A stretch of 64,000 nucleotides of DNA, taken from Curculioniphilus buchneri. Its GTDB lineage: Bacteria > Pseudomonadota > Gammaproteobacteria > Enterobacterales > Enterobacteriaceae. The notes beneath the pieces were generated by a model. It was not told the DNA's origin and did not search any database. It saw nothing but the letters and a program-made list of their open reading frames with translations. Positions 1 to 9,279 of this stretch are shown in pieces (the stretch's first letter is position 1; each line of letters opens with the position of its first letter). The position numbers and the translations under genes were made by a program. The DNA lies in the NCBI RefSeq assembly GCF_964275155.1, contig NZ_OZ193413.1:744001-808000 (forward strand), given 5' to 3'.

Positions 1-55
1 GTACTTACATAATTAAACTAGTTCTTACTATTTTTAATTATGAAAGCATTGAATG

Positions 56-82
56 CAAGGATTACAATGGATACAATCCTTG
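56..82. repeat. 8-bp inverted repeat upstream of groES
   Basis: CAAGGATT (56-63) and AATCCTTG (75-82) form an 8-bp stem with an 11-nt loop. No T-run follows, so I do not call it a terminator. It may be what is left of the 3' end of a lost upstream gene. The remainder of 1-178 is AT-rich and featureless. Confidence 0.4.
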
Positions 83-178
83 GTCGAGACATGAATCTAT
101 GACATATTAATTAAATAAAGTTAAAAGCAAATAAGCTAAACATATTTTTATCCAATATGAAAAAAAAATTTTTTTTCT

Positions 179-206
179 CTTGAAGCTTTCAAGAATGCCC
201 CCATGT
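179..206 (+). promoter_or_regulatory. sigma-32 (heat-shock) promoter of groESL
   Basis: A -35 element CTTGAAG (179-185) and a -10 element CCCCATGT (199-206) are separated by 13 bp. This fits the known RpoH consensus CTTGAAA-N13-17-CCCCATNT. It lies 89 bp upstream of the groES start, as in E. coli. The -35 also forms a small inverted repeat (CTTGAA...TTCAAG, 179-193). It implies that sigma-32 is still encoded in this genome (inference). Confidence 0.85.
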
Positions 207-294
207 ATAGGCATTACGAGGTCAGGGATGTTATGATACACCTGACGTTATTTCTGGAAAATAATTGATACGGACTTTTCAAGGAGAGCTATCA

Positions 295-588
295 ATGAAA
301 ATTCGTCCATTGCATGATCGCGTTATCGTTAAGCGTAAGGAAGTTGAAGCCAAGTCTGCAGGTGGTATTGTGCTGACTGGCTCGGCAGCGAGTAAGTCCA
401 CGCGTGGTGAGATCTTGGCTGTAGGCCACGGTCGTATTTTGGAAAACGGCGAAATAAAAGCGCTAGATGTTAAAGTTGGCGACATCGTAATTTTCAATGA
501 CGGATATAGCGTGAAGACAGAAAAAATTGACAACGATGAAGTGCTTATTATGTCCGAAAGCGACATTTTAGCTATCGTTGAGAAGTAA
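295..588 (+). CDS. groES: Co-chaperonin GroES
   Basis: GroES is the seven-subunit lid that caps GroEL during ATP-driven protein folding in the cytoplasm. The 97-residue product has the same length as E. coli GroES. It begins MKIRPLHDRVIVKR and carries the mobile-loop segment around residues 17-32 (EAKSAGGIVLTGSAA). I chose ATG 295 because AAGGAG (281-286) sits 8 nt upstream and the protein then aligns from residue 1; an in-frame extension to 265 adds ten non-family residues. It is the first gene of the groES-groEL operon, 52 bp before groEL, behind a sigma-32 promoter. GroESL is typically very highly expressed in insect symbionts. Confidence 0.98.
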   Translation: MKIRPLHDRVIVKRKEVEAKSAGGIVLTGSAASKSTRGEILAVGHGRILENGEIKALDVKVGDIVIFNDGYSVKTEKIDNDEVLIMSESDILAIVEK

Positions 589-640
589 TCCGCGCATGAT
601 TACAATCACCTGAACTGAGAGCATTTAAAGGAATTTAATA

Positions 641-2278
641 ATGACAGCTAAAGAGATAAAATTTGGCAATGATGCCCGTGTAAAAATGCTTCGCGGCGTC
701 AATGTTCTGGCTGATGCCGTGAAGGTAACCTTAGGTCCGAAAGGTCGTAATGTAATTTTAGACAAATCATTCGGTGCACCGCTCATTACCAAAGATGGCG
801 TTACCGTAGCACGTGAAATAGAATTAGAAGATAAATTTGAGAACATGGGTTCTCAGATGGTTAAAGAAGTAGCTTCAAAAGCAAATGATGCAGCAGGAGA
901 CGGAACTACTACTGCTGCTGTTTTAGCTCAATCTATTGTTAACGAAGGCCTCAAAGCTGTAGCTGCAGGTATGAATCCAATGGATTTAAAACGAGGTATC
1001 GACAAAGCTGTAATCGCCGCTGTTAAAGAGCTAAAAAAATTATCTGAACCTTGCTCTGATTCTAAAGCGATTGCTCAGGTAGGTACTATTTCTGCTAACG
1101 CTGATGAGACTGTTGGTACTCTAATTGCCGAAGCTATGGAAAAAGTAGGCAAAGAAGGTGTGATTACTGTTGAAGAAGGTTCAGGGCTTCAGGATGAACT
1201 AGATGTTGTTGAAGGTATGCAATTCGATCGTGGTTATCTTTCTCCTTATTTTGTTAACAAAACAGAAACAGGTACTGTCGAACTAGACAATCCGTTCATT
1301 TTACTTGTGGATAAGAAAATATCCAATATTCGTGAAATGTTACCAATGTTAGAAGCAGTGGCTAAAGCAGGTAAACCACTCTTAATCATAGCTGAAGATG
1401 TAGAAGGTGAAGCTTTGGCTACACTGGTAGTAAATACTATGCGTGGCATTGTTAAAGTCACTGCCGTAAAAGCACCAGGTTTTGGTGATCGGCGTAAAGC
1501 TATGTTGCAAGATATTGCTGTCTTAACTGCAGGAACGGTTATATCTGAAGAAATTGGTTTAGAATTAGAAAAAACTACTTTAGAGGATATGGGGCAATCT
1601 AAACGGGTTATAATCACTAAAGACACCACTACCATAATTGATGGTGCCGGAGATAAATCTCATATTAATAGCCGTATTACACAAATTAACCAACAGCGCG
1701 ATGAAGCAACTTCCGATTATGATCGTGAAAAACTACAGGAACGCATAGCTAAACTAGCTGGTGGAGTTGCAGTCATTAAAGTAGGTGCTGCTACTGAAGT
1801 TGCCATGAAAGAGAAAAAAGCTCGTGTGGAAGATGCCTTGCACGCAACTCGGGCCGCAGTAGAAGAAGGAGTGGTTGCCGGCGGTGGCGTAGCATTAATT
1901 CGTGCAGCCAATTCCATTGAAGATCTGCATGGTGACAATGAAGATCAAACAGTTGGTATTAAAGTAGCTCGTCGAGCAATGGAAGCGCCTCTACGCCAGA
2001 TTGTTGCTAATGCTGGTGAAGAGCCTTCTGTTATTGCAAATAAAGTAAAATTAAGTACAGGCAATACAGGTTATAACGCTGCAACTGAAAAATATGGTAA
2101 TATGATTGATATGGGTATCTTAGATCCTACCAAGGTAACCCGTTCTGCATTACAATATGCAGCTTCTATTGCAGGTTTAATGATTACCACTGAGTGTATG
2201 ATAACCGATTTACCAAAAGAGGACAAACCTGACTTAGGTGGTAGTAGTGCCGCAGGCAATATGAGTGGAATGATGTAA
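641..2278 (+). CDS. groEL: Chaperonin GroEL
   Basis: GroEL is the 60-kDa double-ring ATPase that folds proteins together with GroES. The product has 545 residues against 548 in E. coli and is nearly collinear. The nucleotide-binding segment GDGTTT (86-91, with D87) and the LGPKGRN loop near residue 31 are intact. The C-terminal GGM tail is shortened to a single weak repeat (GNMSGMM), a common drift in symbionts. AAAGGA (627-632) is the ribosome binding site, and a hairpin terminator follows at 2316. GC content is visibly higher than in neighbouring regions, consistent with strong purifying selection (inference). Confidence 0.99.
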   Translation: MTAKEIKFGNDARVKMLRGVNVLADAVKVTLGPKGRNVILDKSFGAPLITKDGVTVAREIELEDKFENMGSQMVKEVASKANDAAGDGTTTAAVLAQSIVNEGLKAVAAGMNPMDLKRGIDKAVIAAVKELKKLSEPCSDSKAIAQVGTISANADETVGTLIAEAMEKVGKEGVITVEEGSGLQDELDVVEGMQFDRGYLSPYFVNKTETGTVELDNPFILLVDKKISNIREMLPMLEAVAKAGKPLLIIAEDVEGEALATLVVNTMRGIVKVTAVKAPGFGDRRKAMLQDIAVLTAGTVISEEIGLELEKTTLEDMGQSKRVIITKDTTTIIDGAGDKSHINSRITQINQQRDEATSDYDREKLQERIAKLAGGVAVIKVGAATEVAMKEKKARVEDALHATRAAVEEGVVAGGGVALIRAANSIEDLHGDNEDQTVGIKVARRAMEAPLRQIVANAGEEPSVIANKVKLSTGNTGYNAATEKYGNMIDMGILDPTKVTRSALQYAASIAGLMITTECMITDLPKEDKPDLGGSSAAGNMSGMM

Positions 2279-2315
2279 TTTCACTGCTTTGTTAAAAATT
2301 TTTGACTTAGTTCAC

Positions 2316-2339
2316 AACCCCGGGAAAACCGGGGTTTTT
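2316..2339 (+). terminator. Rho-independent terminator of groESL
   Basis: An 8-bp stem AACCCCGG/CCGGGGTT (2316-2323 and 2329-2336) with a 5-nt loop is followed by a T-run, 38 nt after the groEL stop codon. It is one of the most GC-rich hairpins in the window. Confidence 0.9.
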
Positions 2340-2720
2340 CATAAATGAAATCAATATAATTCTGTTAATTATAATTAGCTTCTTATTAGTTACTAAAAGT
2401 TCAATCTAAATAGATTATTTTAATTTAAGATCAAATTTTATCAAAATTACTGTTATTTATAATTTTTATATTATTATATAATATAATATATAATTGCTTA
2501 TATTAAATTTAATTAGTTTAGTAAACATATTAATTGCGCTTTCATTATTACTTAATTTAATGAAAATTAATATAAATTAATAGGTTATTGAAATTTTTAT
2601 ATTTATAAAAGATCAATATGATATAAGTTAATTATTTAAATTAATATATAATTAACATTACTATTTTTTAATTGAAATAATATTTTTTATTAAAATTATT
2701 TATCAAATAAATAATTTGAT
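2340..2720. other. Gene-free AT-rich spacer
   Basis: This spacer lies between the groEL terminator and the tamB stop (convergent genes). It is almost pure A/T with short TA-rich runs near 2470-2500. I see no ORF, RNA or recognisable relic. Confidence 0.6.
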
Positions 2721-5700
2721 TCAAAAATCAAATTGATATAAGAAATCTAATGTCTTAGTAAGACCAGATACTACTTTTAAATAGAGTTTTGGCATTAATC
2801 GATAGCTAAGCGTTAAGGTTGTTAAAGAATCAAAAAGACCCACGCTATATTTAAGTTGTAACTCAGATGAAAGATATCCACTCAGTACTACCTGAGAGCT
2901 ATCGCCAATGCTTTGAGTGGCTAAAGCTAACTCTTTCACTCCGAATATTTTTCCAATTTTTCCTACAACTTGCCCGCTTTGGGCTACTCCGATCCCAATC
3001 AGCATCGAAGTTGTTATATTGTTATCGGCACTAGTAGTTTCTAATCCTTGTCCATGCAGTAAATAGGAAAGTATTTCTTGTTGAGATTTTATTGGATCAG
3101 AAAAAATTTCAACTTTCGGTTGTTCAAGTAATCCAATGATGCGGATACCAGCAACAATTGCATCTTCCGTATATTCTGGATTTCGAATAGCTTCAATATT
3201 TAAATATGGTTTATCAGCTGGACCAGAGAATAGTAATTGTCCTTTTTTAACAATTAAATTTTGTCCATAAGCATGAAAGTGACCAGAAGGAATATCGATA
3301 TGCCCATTTAATTCCACTTTTTGTTGGTTTTGAACGACTTTTAGATCTCCATTTAATTTAGCCTTTAATCCAAAAGCATCAATTTTAACGTCATCTCCGA
3401 CATGCACTAAAAAATTAAAATTTATTGGAATTATAGTATTTTTTTCATTGTTGAAAATTGGTTGAAAATTATGATTTAATATTACCTCATCAGATGAGAC
3501 TTCCACCATATTTTTTGGTAAATTTTTTATTTTAATACGAGCCCAAGGAATAGTAATTTTTCCTGTTATTGAAAATAATTCCGGCATAGCTTCGAATATA
3601 ATATCGGGTGACATATACATCTGTACCATTGGTATCCAATTAACACGCACTTGTTTACCTTTTATATAGATACGTGCATTCCATGCATTCATACAACTCC
3701 AATCTGCATGGCCAGCTATAGTAACTTGACCATCATCAGTACTGATCACTCCTTTCAATGTAGACTGTGTTCCTGAACAATAAAGAATTAGCTGACTATC
3801 AGTAATAATACAAGGTATATCATTACTTTCAATGATACAATTGGTTAATGAGATCTGGCCGTGAATCTGCGGTTGATTCACGGTGCCACATAAATGTAAT
3901 GTGGCATTTAATATGCCATCAATATTTTCACTGCTCAAAAATAATGGTTTCAACGATGAAAGTGAGAAATGTTTAATATTTATATAACCAGAAATGTTAC
4001 GCCAACTCTTTGGATGTATCACTTTAATTTGGCCAATGCATTGGCTTTGATTAGAAGTTTTTATAAACCAATCTATTTGAGCAAGATTCTTATCTAATTT
4101 TAGATTAAGTTTTAGTATTTCAAAAAAAATAGAAAAAGATGACTTATCCATAATTTGATTAAGATCAATTGAATGTTTCGCATCAAATATTTTATTTTTC
4201 GGGAAACATATATTCATGGTCCAAGGAAATATAGAATCTTGGATTGAAAATATATTCTCAATTTGAAAAGAATTAGCTAATATCCTCTTTTTTAGTCTTT
4301 TTGGATCTAAGTAATTTAATCGTAACGTGGTTTGATCGGAACTAAATAAATTAATATTTTTAGGTAAGTCAAAATTGTATAAATAGTACAGTTCATTAAA
4401 AATAAAATGTTTTTCTAAAATTTGATTATTTATTCCTATTTTTTTATACTGTAACCACTTTTTAAGTGATACAATTCCAGGTCGACTGAGCAAACCTGTC
4501 CAGCGTTGCTGTTTTCGATCAAATTTACCACTAATTTTCAGGTAGCTATTAAATAGATTATCTAGTACTGTTAAGTGTAACTTATGTTGTTTCTCATCGC
4601 CCAATACTGCCAGTATTGCTTGATTAATTGATAATGTTCCGTGCTGAAATTTATCTAGCTGCAATATCATATTACCATAGATGATATTGCTGAAAAGCAC
4701 ATTGCTTTTAAAATTTGCATTATGGATGCTGAATTCTTTCCAATGCAAATTATGAATATTGAAATTTGTCAATAACTGTGGTGTGTGAAAATCACCTCGT
4801 ATCTTCATTTTACCTTGTAATTGACCGCTTAGATCAGGCGAAATGTCATTTAGCATAGATGCTTTAATAGTAGCATCTAAGGCAAATTTATCTTTTAGTT
4901 CTCCATGAACTATAAATTGATTATTTCCAATAGATAATAATAATTTTTGTGTTTTCCATTGTCCTGCAGAATTAATACTCAGCGATCCTTCTGCAGAGAG
5001 CTCATTATCTCTGAAACTGCCTTTTATAAATAATTTCGATATCTTTAATTGCCAATCATTGTTACATAGTTTTCCATAAGAAATAATTTTTCCACTCAAT
5101 CGAACTGGATAATCTGGCCATTGATAGGTGGTGTCAACACTCTTTAAAGAAAGTTCACTTTTCCAGCTAATGGCATGATTTTTCCAGTTTATTATTGCTT
5201 TTAAATCAGCATTACCCTGTAATGTTGTTATTTTCAGACGTGATAAAGAAAGCCCTTTTGTATTGCCTGTAAGATCCAATCGGAGATTTGCTAGGAGAAA
5301 ATTATCTTTAATAATGGTAGTTGTTAATATTAGCCGGTAATCTTGTGGTGTACCATCTAATCGTAAGACAATATTTTTCGCTTGATATTGCGATAAACTA
5401 TTCAAGGGCCATTTCAACATTCGGCTATTACAAGATAATGTTAAAGGTGGATTAACCTGTGTCAGATAAGTTTTCATGTTCATACAAACGTTAATTGAAC
5501 CGGATAGATCGAGATGTGTATATAATTCATCGCACAAGCTTCCACCTATAATTAGTTTAACATTTTCACCTCTTATTGGATCAATATTCAACGTAATATT
5601 CATTACTATGTTAATTGGCCAATTTCGATTTAGTTCAACATCGCCGCAAGCACGGATTGATCCCTTAGGGGAATCTATTTCTAGAATTGTCAATTTAACA

Positions 5701-6560
5701 TATTGGTTATAAACTATCATTTTCATATGTAAGTGAGTAATCATTACATTGATATTGCCAATTAAACGTACATTATTAGCCTTGACTTCCTGTACGATCA
5801 GATTTAACGGTAATCTAATAGACGGCAGTGGTGGTAAAATTGGTTTTAAACATAGACTACTTAGAGTTTCAGAAAAAAATATCCATGCAGGATGCCTGCT
5901 AATCGGCTTTAGTTCTGCGTATATTTTTCCTTTTATTGGCATATGATAGTTATCATTAATGGTTTGAGCTACTATAGTGGTGCTATCTGTTACTACTTGC
6001 GATACCTTCGGTAAGGTGGTTATTAGCAATCCAGTAATATACGTTGGTGTTATTACTAACATATTGTTCTGTACTTTAAACCCAGTGCTCAATTTTTCAA
6101 GCGAAATTGTACTTTGATCTATGGTTATTTGAATATTATTCAACATTAACTGACGAAAGATCACTGGATGTGATGTAGTAAAAACATTGATATTCTGATT
6201 TATCTTGTTAGACTCTATATTTTTTGATAGGATTTTCAATCCAGTTTTGTTAACTTGAATTTTAATATTTCGCACAATAGCATTGTTAATATATAACATA
6301 CGGTGATGAAAACATTTAATAAAGTCTAGTGTTAGATGAAATTCTTTAGCTTTAACTGTAAGGCCAGGTATTTGGTATTGGAGTTGTGTAACAGTTAAGT
6401 TGCGCCAACTACCGCTAATAGAAGCAATTTCTAGTCCTGGTGTCCAAAAAATTAAACTATTTACTACAAAACGTAATCCTGTGGATGTGCTAATAAGAAA
6501 TACCAATAATCCTACTACAAACAGCAGCATGCTTAGGAAAATTTTACTAAACAAGTTCAT
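2721..6560 (-). CDS. tamB: Translocation and assembly module subunit TamB
   Basis: TamB is a giant inner-membrane-anchored, periplasm-spanning beta-taco protein. It partners TamA in outer-membrane assembly and in bridging lipids across the periplasm. The product has 1279 residues (E. coli about 1259). Residues 1-30 form a hydrophobic signal anchor, a long low-complexity beta-rich middle follows, and the C-terminal TamB/DUF490 domain (roughly 930-1279) is the best conserved part, ending in the family's LDFLYQF-type terminus. The start codon overlaps the tamA stop by ATGA (6557-6560), so the two are translationally coupled. Retention of such a large gene in a decaying genome indicates selection on envelope integrity (inference). 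Confidence 0.95.
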   Translation of the reverse strand: MNLFSKIFLSMLLFVVGLLVFLISTSTGLRFVVNSLIFWTPGLEIASISGSWRNLTVTQLQYQIPGLTVKAKEFHLTLDFIKCFHHRMLYINNAIVRNIKIQVNKTGLKILSKNIESNKINQNINVFTTSHPVIFRQLMLNNIQITIDQSTISLEKLSTGFKVQNNMLVITPTYITGLLITTLPKVSQVVTDSTTIVAQTINDNYHMPIKGKIYAELKPISRHPAWIFFSETLSSLCLKPILPPLPSIRLPLNLIVQEVKANNVRLIGNINVMITHLHMKMIVYNQYVKLTILEIDSPKGSIRACGDVELNRNWPINIVMNITLNIDPIRGENVKLIIGGSLCDELYTHLDLSGSINVCMNMKTYLTQVNPPLTLSCNSRMLKWPLNSLSQYQAKNIVLRLDGTPQDYRLILTTTIIKDNFLLANLRLDLTGNTKGLSLSRLKITTLQGNADLKAIINWKNHAISWKSELSLKSVDTTYQWPDYPVRLSGKIISYGKLCNNDWQLKISKLFIKGSFRDNELSAEGSLSINSAGQWKTQKLLLSIGNNQFIVHGELKDKFALDATIKASMLNDISPDLSGQLQGKMKIRGDFHTPQLLTNFNIHNLHWKEFSIHNANFKSNVLFSNIIYGNMILQLDKFQHGTLSINQAILAVLGDEKQHKLHLTVLDNLFNSYLKISGKFDRKQQRWTGLLSRPGIVSLKKWLQYKKIGINNQILEKHFIFNELYYLYNFDLPKNINLFSSDQTTLRLNYLDPKRLKKRILANSFQIENIFSIQDSIFPWTMNICFPKNKIFDAKHSIDLNQIMDKSSFSIFFEILKLNLKLDKNLAQIDWFIKTSNQSQCIGQIKVIHPKSWRNISGYINIKHFSLSSLKPLFLSSENIDGILNATLHLCGTVNQPQIHGQISLTNCIIESNDIPCIITDSQLILYCSGTQSTLKGVISTDDGQVTIAGHADWSCMNAWNARIYIKGKQVRVNWIPMVQMYMSPDIIFEAMPELFSITGKITIPWARIKIKNLPKNMVEVSSDEVILNHNFQPIFNNEKNTIIPINFNFLVHVGDDVKIDAFGLKAKLNGDLKVVQNQQKVELNGHIDIPSGHFHAYGQNLIVKKGQLLFSGPADKPYLNIEAIRNPEYTEDAIVAGIRIIGLLEQPKVEIFSDPIKSQQEILSYLLHGQGLETTSADNNITTSMLIGIGVAQSGQVVGKIGKIFGVKELALATQSIGDSSQVVLSGYLSSELQLKYSVGLFDSLTTLTLSYRLMPKLYLKVVSGLTKTLDFLYQFDF

Positions 6561-8305
6561 AATTCAGATCCTAATCCAATATAAAAATGTATTCCAAATT
6601 TATATTGTTCTGTCATTGGGGCAGCCATATCTAATTTAATAGGACCAATAATAGATTGCCAACGTATACCAATGCCAGCTCCGGTTTTAAAATTATTCCA
6701 TTTGATATGATCCGCTGCTTCTCCGCTATCAATAAACATTGCACTCCACCATTTTCCTAAAATATTATACTGATATTCTAGTGAGCCAATACCTAATTTA
6801 GAAGCACCAGTTGGTTTTTCACTATTTCTCCACGACGACAGTGATTTATATTTATAACCGCGAATACTACGATCTCCTCCAGCAAAAAAACGTAATAGTG
6901 GAGGTATGCGTTCAAAATTATTTGTTTCTATCCAACCGAAATTACCCCGTGCTATAAATCGATGTTTTTCTGTCAGTGGACGAATCCACACAGTTTGTAC
7001 TTTAAAAATAATAAAATTAATGTTTGACCCTAACACAGTGTGTGATATATCTATTGAATAAAGTTGGCTATCACCCCACATCGGCATTAATCCATCTTTT
7101 TGTCGGGTACGATTTAGGCTAATGCTAGGATAAATGAGCATAGTTGTATCAGTAAATTCATTTTGGATAAAATGATTTAAGCTCCAACGAAAATTTAAAA
7201 TTTTTTGCCAATTATGCGAAAAGTTCCAATAACGTGCTATATTTAATATATTAGAATATGATTGAGAGTGATTTAGATTTTCGCGTTTCAATCCTACTTG
7301 TAGTAGATAATATTGCTCAAAAGGATCTTTAACAAGATGAATTTTATAGTGAAGATCGGCTGTTTGCTCCAATTCGGATAAACTCAAACTAGTTTGAAAA
7401 CTATGCCCACGTGAATTTAGCCAAGGTTTATTCCAGGTGGTTGTTGCTCTTGGTCCGATATCAGTAGTGTACCCTATACCGACTTCGATACCATTTCGAG
7501 TTCGTGGAGTTACCACAGTATCCAAAATTAAAGCACAACTTTCTTGATCTGAAGAAAGGTTAGTTGAAATTACTATCGAGTTAAACCAATTAGTTGCTGC
7601 TAAGCGATTATTTAATATTGCTAATGATTCGGCGTGGTAAGGATCACCTATTTTTATGTTAGCGAGATTATAGAGATAATCATTTCTGATTTGTGAACCA
7701 TGAATACGGAATTCTCCGAAATGGTAGCGTTGTCCACTATCGAAATCGATATTCCAATAGGATTGATAGATAGATGGAACAACACTAAGTTGACTTTTTC
7801 GAAAAATTGCATCAAAGTAGCCTTTTTGTAATGCTAAGATTGAAAATCCATCTTTGAATTTATCATAATCATAATGATTTAATACTTTACCTAAAGTTAA
7901 TTTTCCTTTTTTGACCCACTCTAAGTAATCGTTATCTTGTTTTGCTTCACCATGAAGCGTCACGTTAATATCAGCGATTTTTACTGGCTTACCTGAATTA
8001 ATGTGAATAATTAATATATCTTGATTATTGTTCGATGATTTTTTAAATTTAAAAGTTATCGTAGGTTCATAGTAACCGAACGCACGTAAACATTTTCGTA
8101 CTATTTTATTCACCTTATTGTGGAAACGTGTGCTCGTAATAATTTCATTTTCACTACTGATATTAGATAGGCACGTTCGTAAGTTTCGTTGTAATGTATG
8201 ATTGTTAATTCCTTCTATTTGTAGTTTAGAATTGGCTCTACAAGGATTATGTAACAGCAATAAAACGCATAAAATTACAACATAATAGCCATATTGCTGT
8301 TTCAC
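6557..8305 (-). CDS. tamA: Translocation and assembly module subunit TamA (Omp85 family)
   Basis: TamA is an outer-membrane Omp85 protein with three N-terminal POTRA domains (roughly 25-260) and a C-terminal 16-stranded barrel. It works with TamB in outer-membrane protein insertion. The barrel carries the diagnostic Omp85 lid motif GGDRSIRGY. I prefer GTG 8305: GAGGTGA (8311-8317) lies 5 nt upstream, and the product (582 residues, E. coli 577) then begins directly with a signal peptide ending near NPCRA. An ATG at 8323 is the alternative. It overlaps tamB by 4 bp. The adjacent msrA of E. coli is not seen here. Confidence 0.95.
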   Translation of the reverse strand: MKQQYGYYVVILCVLLLLHNPCRANSKLQIEGINNHTLQRNLRTCLSNISSENEIITSTRFHNKVNKIVRKCLRAFGYYEPTITFKFKKSSNNNQDILIIHINSGKPVKIADINVTLHGEAKQDNDYLEWVKKGKLTLGKVLNHYDYDKFKDGFSILALQKGYFDAIFRKSQLSVVPSIYQSYWNIDFDSGQRYHFGEFRIHGSQIRNDYLYNLANIKIGDPYHAESLAILNNRLAATNWFNSIVISTNLSSDQESCALILDTVVTPRTRNGIEVGIGYTTDIGPRATTTWNKPWLNSRGHSFQTSLSLSELEQTADLHYKIHLVKDPFEQYYLLQVGLKRENLNHSQSYSNILNIARYWNFSHNWQKILNFRWSLNHFIQNEFTDTTMLIYPSISLNRTRQKDGLMPMWGDSQLYSIDISHTVLGSNINFIIFKVQTVWIRPLTEKHRFIARGNFGWIETNNFERIPPLLRFFAGGDRSIRGYKYKSLSSWRNSEKPTGASKLGIGSLEYQYNILGKWWSAMFIDSGEAADHIKWNNFKTGAGIGIRWQSIIGPIKLDMAAPMTEQYKFGIHFYIGLGSEL

Positions 8306-9168
8306 GCCAATCACCTCTTTCATTGAATTATATAATTGGTTTGACAGCTTTAGAAAAAAAGCTCATCTGAAATTTAGATTTAAAAGGTTCTAATGTTACG
8401 TATTTTTGAATATATTTACTTTTGAAGTATAATGATTAATTGATCTAAAAATTAGATTTATTAAATCTACAAGTATTATAATTAATTATTATATGACATA
8501 TTACATTGCCTGCGTAGTAGTATATAACAATAAATTATGCTATACGATGAATAATATTCATCGTATAGTTTTTAGTTAAGTGAAAATTGTCTCATATATT
8601 TTAAAAAAATGTGAAATGGTAAAACGTTACATAATTCACACTGTATTGTAGTTAAGTAAATTTTAATTGAGTTGCATAATATCAATGTTAATTTTGACTT
8701 TTTATTTTATAGATAATATTGAAACATCGTGATGTTAGAATCATTTGCATTATTAGTTATTTAAAGACTTTATGAACTACTATTTTTAATATCTAATTAA
8801 TAAATTAGAATTTATTTCTTTTAATTCAATTTAAAACTGTACTTTTATTTTTAATATTTTATTTCATCTATTAGAGAACAATTCTTATGATTTATATATT
8901 AAATATTAATATAACATAAATTTATACCATCATCCTTGACACTGTTCATTTTATCAGAGCAATCTCGATTATCGGATAGTATATATTCGATAAATTTAAA
9001 AATAATGTCTCTTGACTTTATCTGTTGAAGAATCGATGCTCATTAAGCATTTGTTATACTTAGAATTAGTATAAACAATAATATTAATTAAGTAACTAAA
9101 TTATATTCAAGAGTTGGTAGATTTGAATAAATGTATATGGTTTCATACTGGGATCAGTATGAATATGT
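8306..9168. other. AT-rich spacer with an orphan terminator
   Basis: This is the divergent-side spacer upstream of tamA. Apart from the terminator-like hairpin at 8540-8573 and the tRNA-Lys promoter at its end, I see no gene or recognisable relic. Confidence 0.5.
8540..8573 (+). terminator. Orphan rho-independent terminator
   Basis: A perfect 13-bp stem (CTATACGATGAAT with its complement, 8540-8552 and 8556-8568), a 3-nt loop and TTTTT form a strong terminator on the + strand. No + strand gene precedes it: the nearest, groEL, ends 6 kb away and has its own terminator. It probably belonged to a gene that has vanished. Confidence 0.75.
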
Positions 9169-9197
9169 TTGACATTAATGGATGTAAATACCATAAT
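9169..9197 (+). promoter_or_regulatory. Sigma-70 promoter of tRNA-Lys
   Basis: TT GACA at 9169-9174 and CATAAT at 9192-9197 are separated by exactly 17 bp. The -10 box ends 9 nt before the tRNA, which fits transcription starting just upstream of the 5' end. It is a near-consensus promoter. Confidence 0.8.
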
Positions 9198-9206
9198 TGG
9201 ATGGTG

Positions 9207-9279
9207 GGGTCGTTAGCTCAGCTGGTAGAGCAGTTGACTCTTAATCAACTAGTCGTAGGTTCGATTCCTACACGACCCA
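9207..9279 (+). tRNA. tRNA-Lys with anticodon CTT
   Basis: A complete cloverleaf is present: acceptor GGGTCGT/ACGACCC, D-stem GCTC/GAGC, anticodon stem GTTGA/TCAAC, loop CTCTTAA and T-arm TAGG-TTCGATT-CCTA. The sequence is close to E. coli tRNA-Lys, but the anticodon is CTT (9240-9242) instead of TTT. By standard wobble rules it should read AAG only, although AAA dominates this genome. The 3' CCA is not encoded (the sequence continues TAAAA), so a CCA-adding enzyme is needed. Confidence 0.95.
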
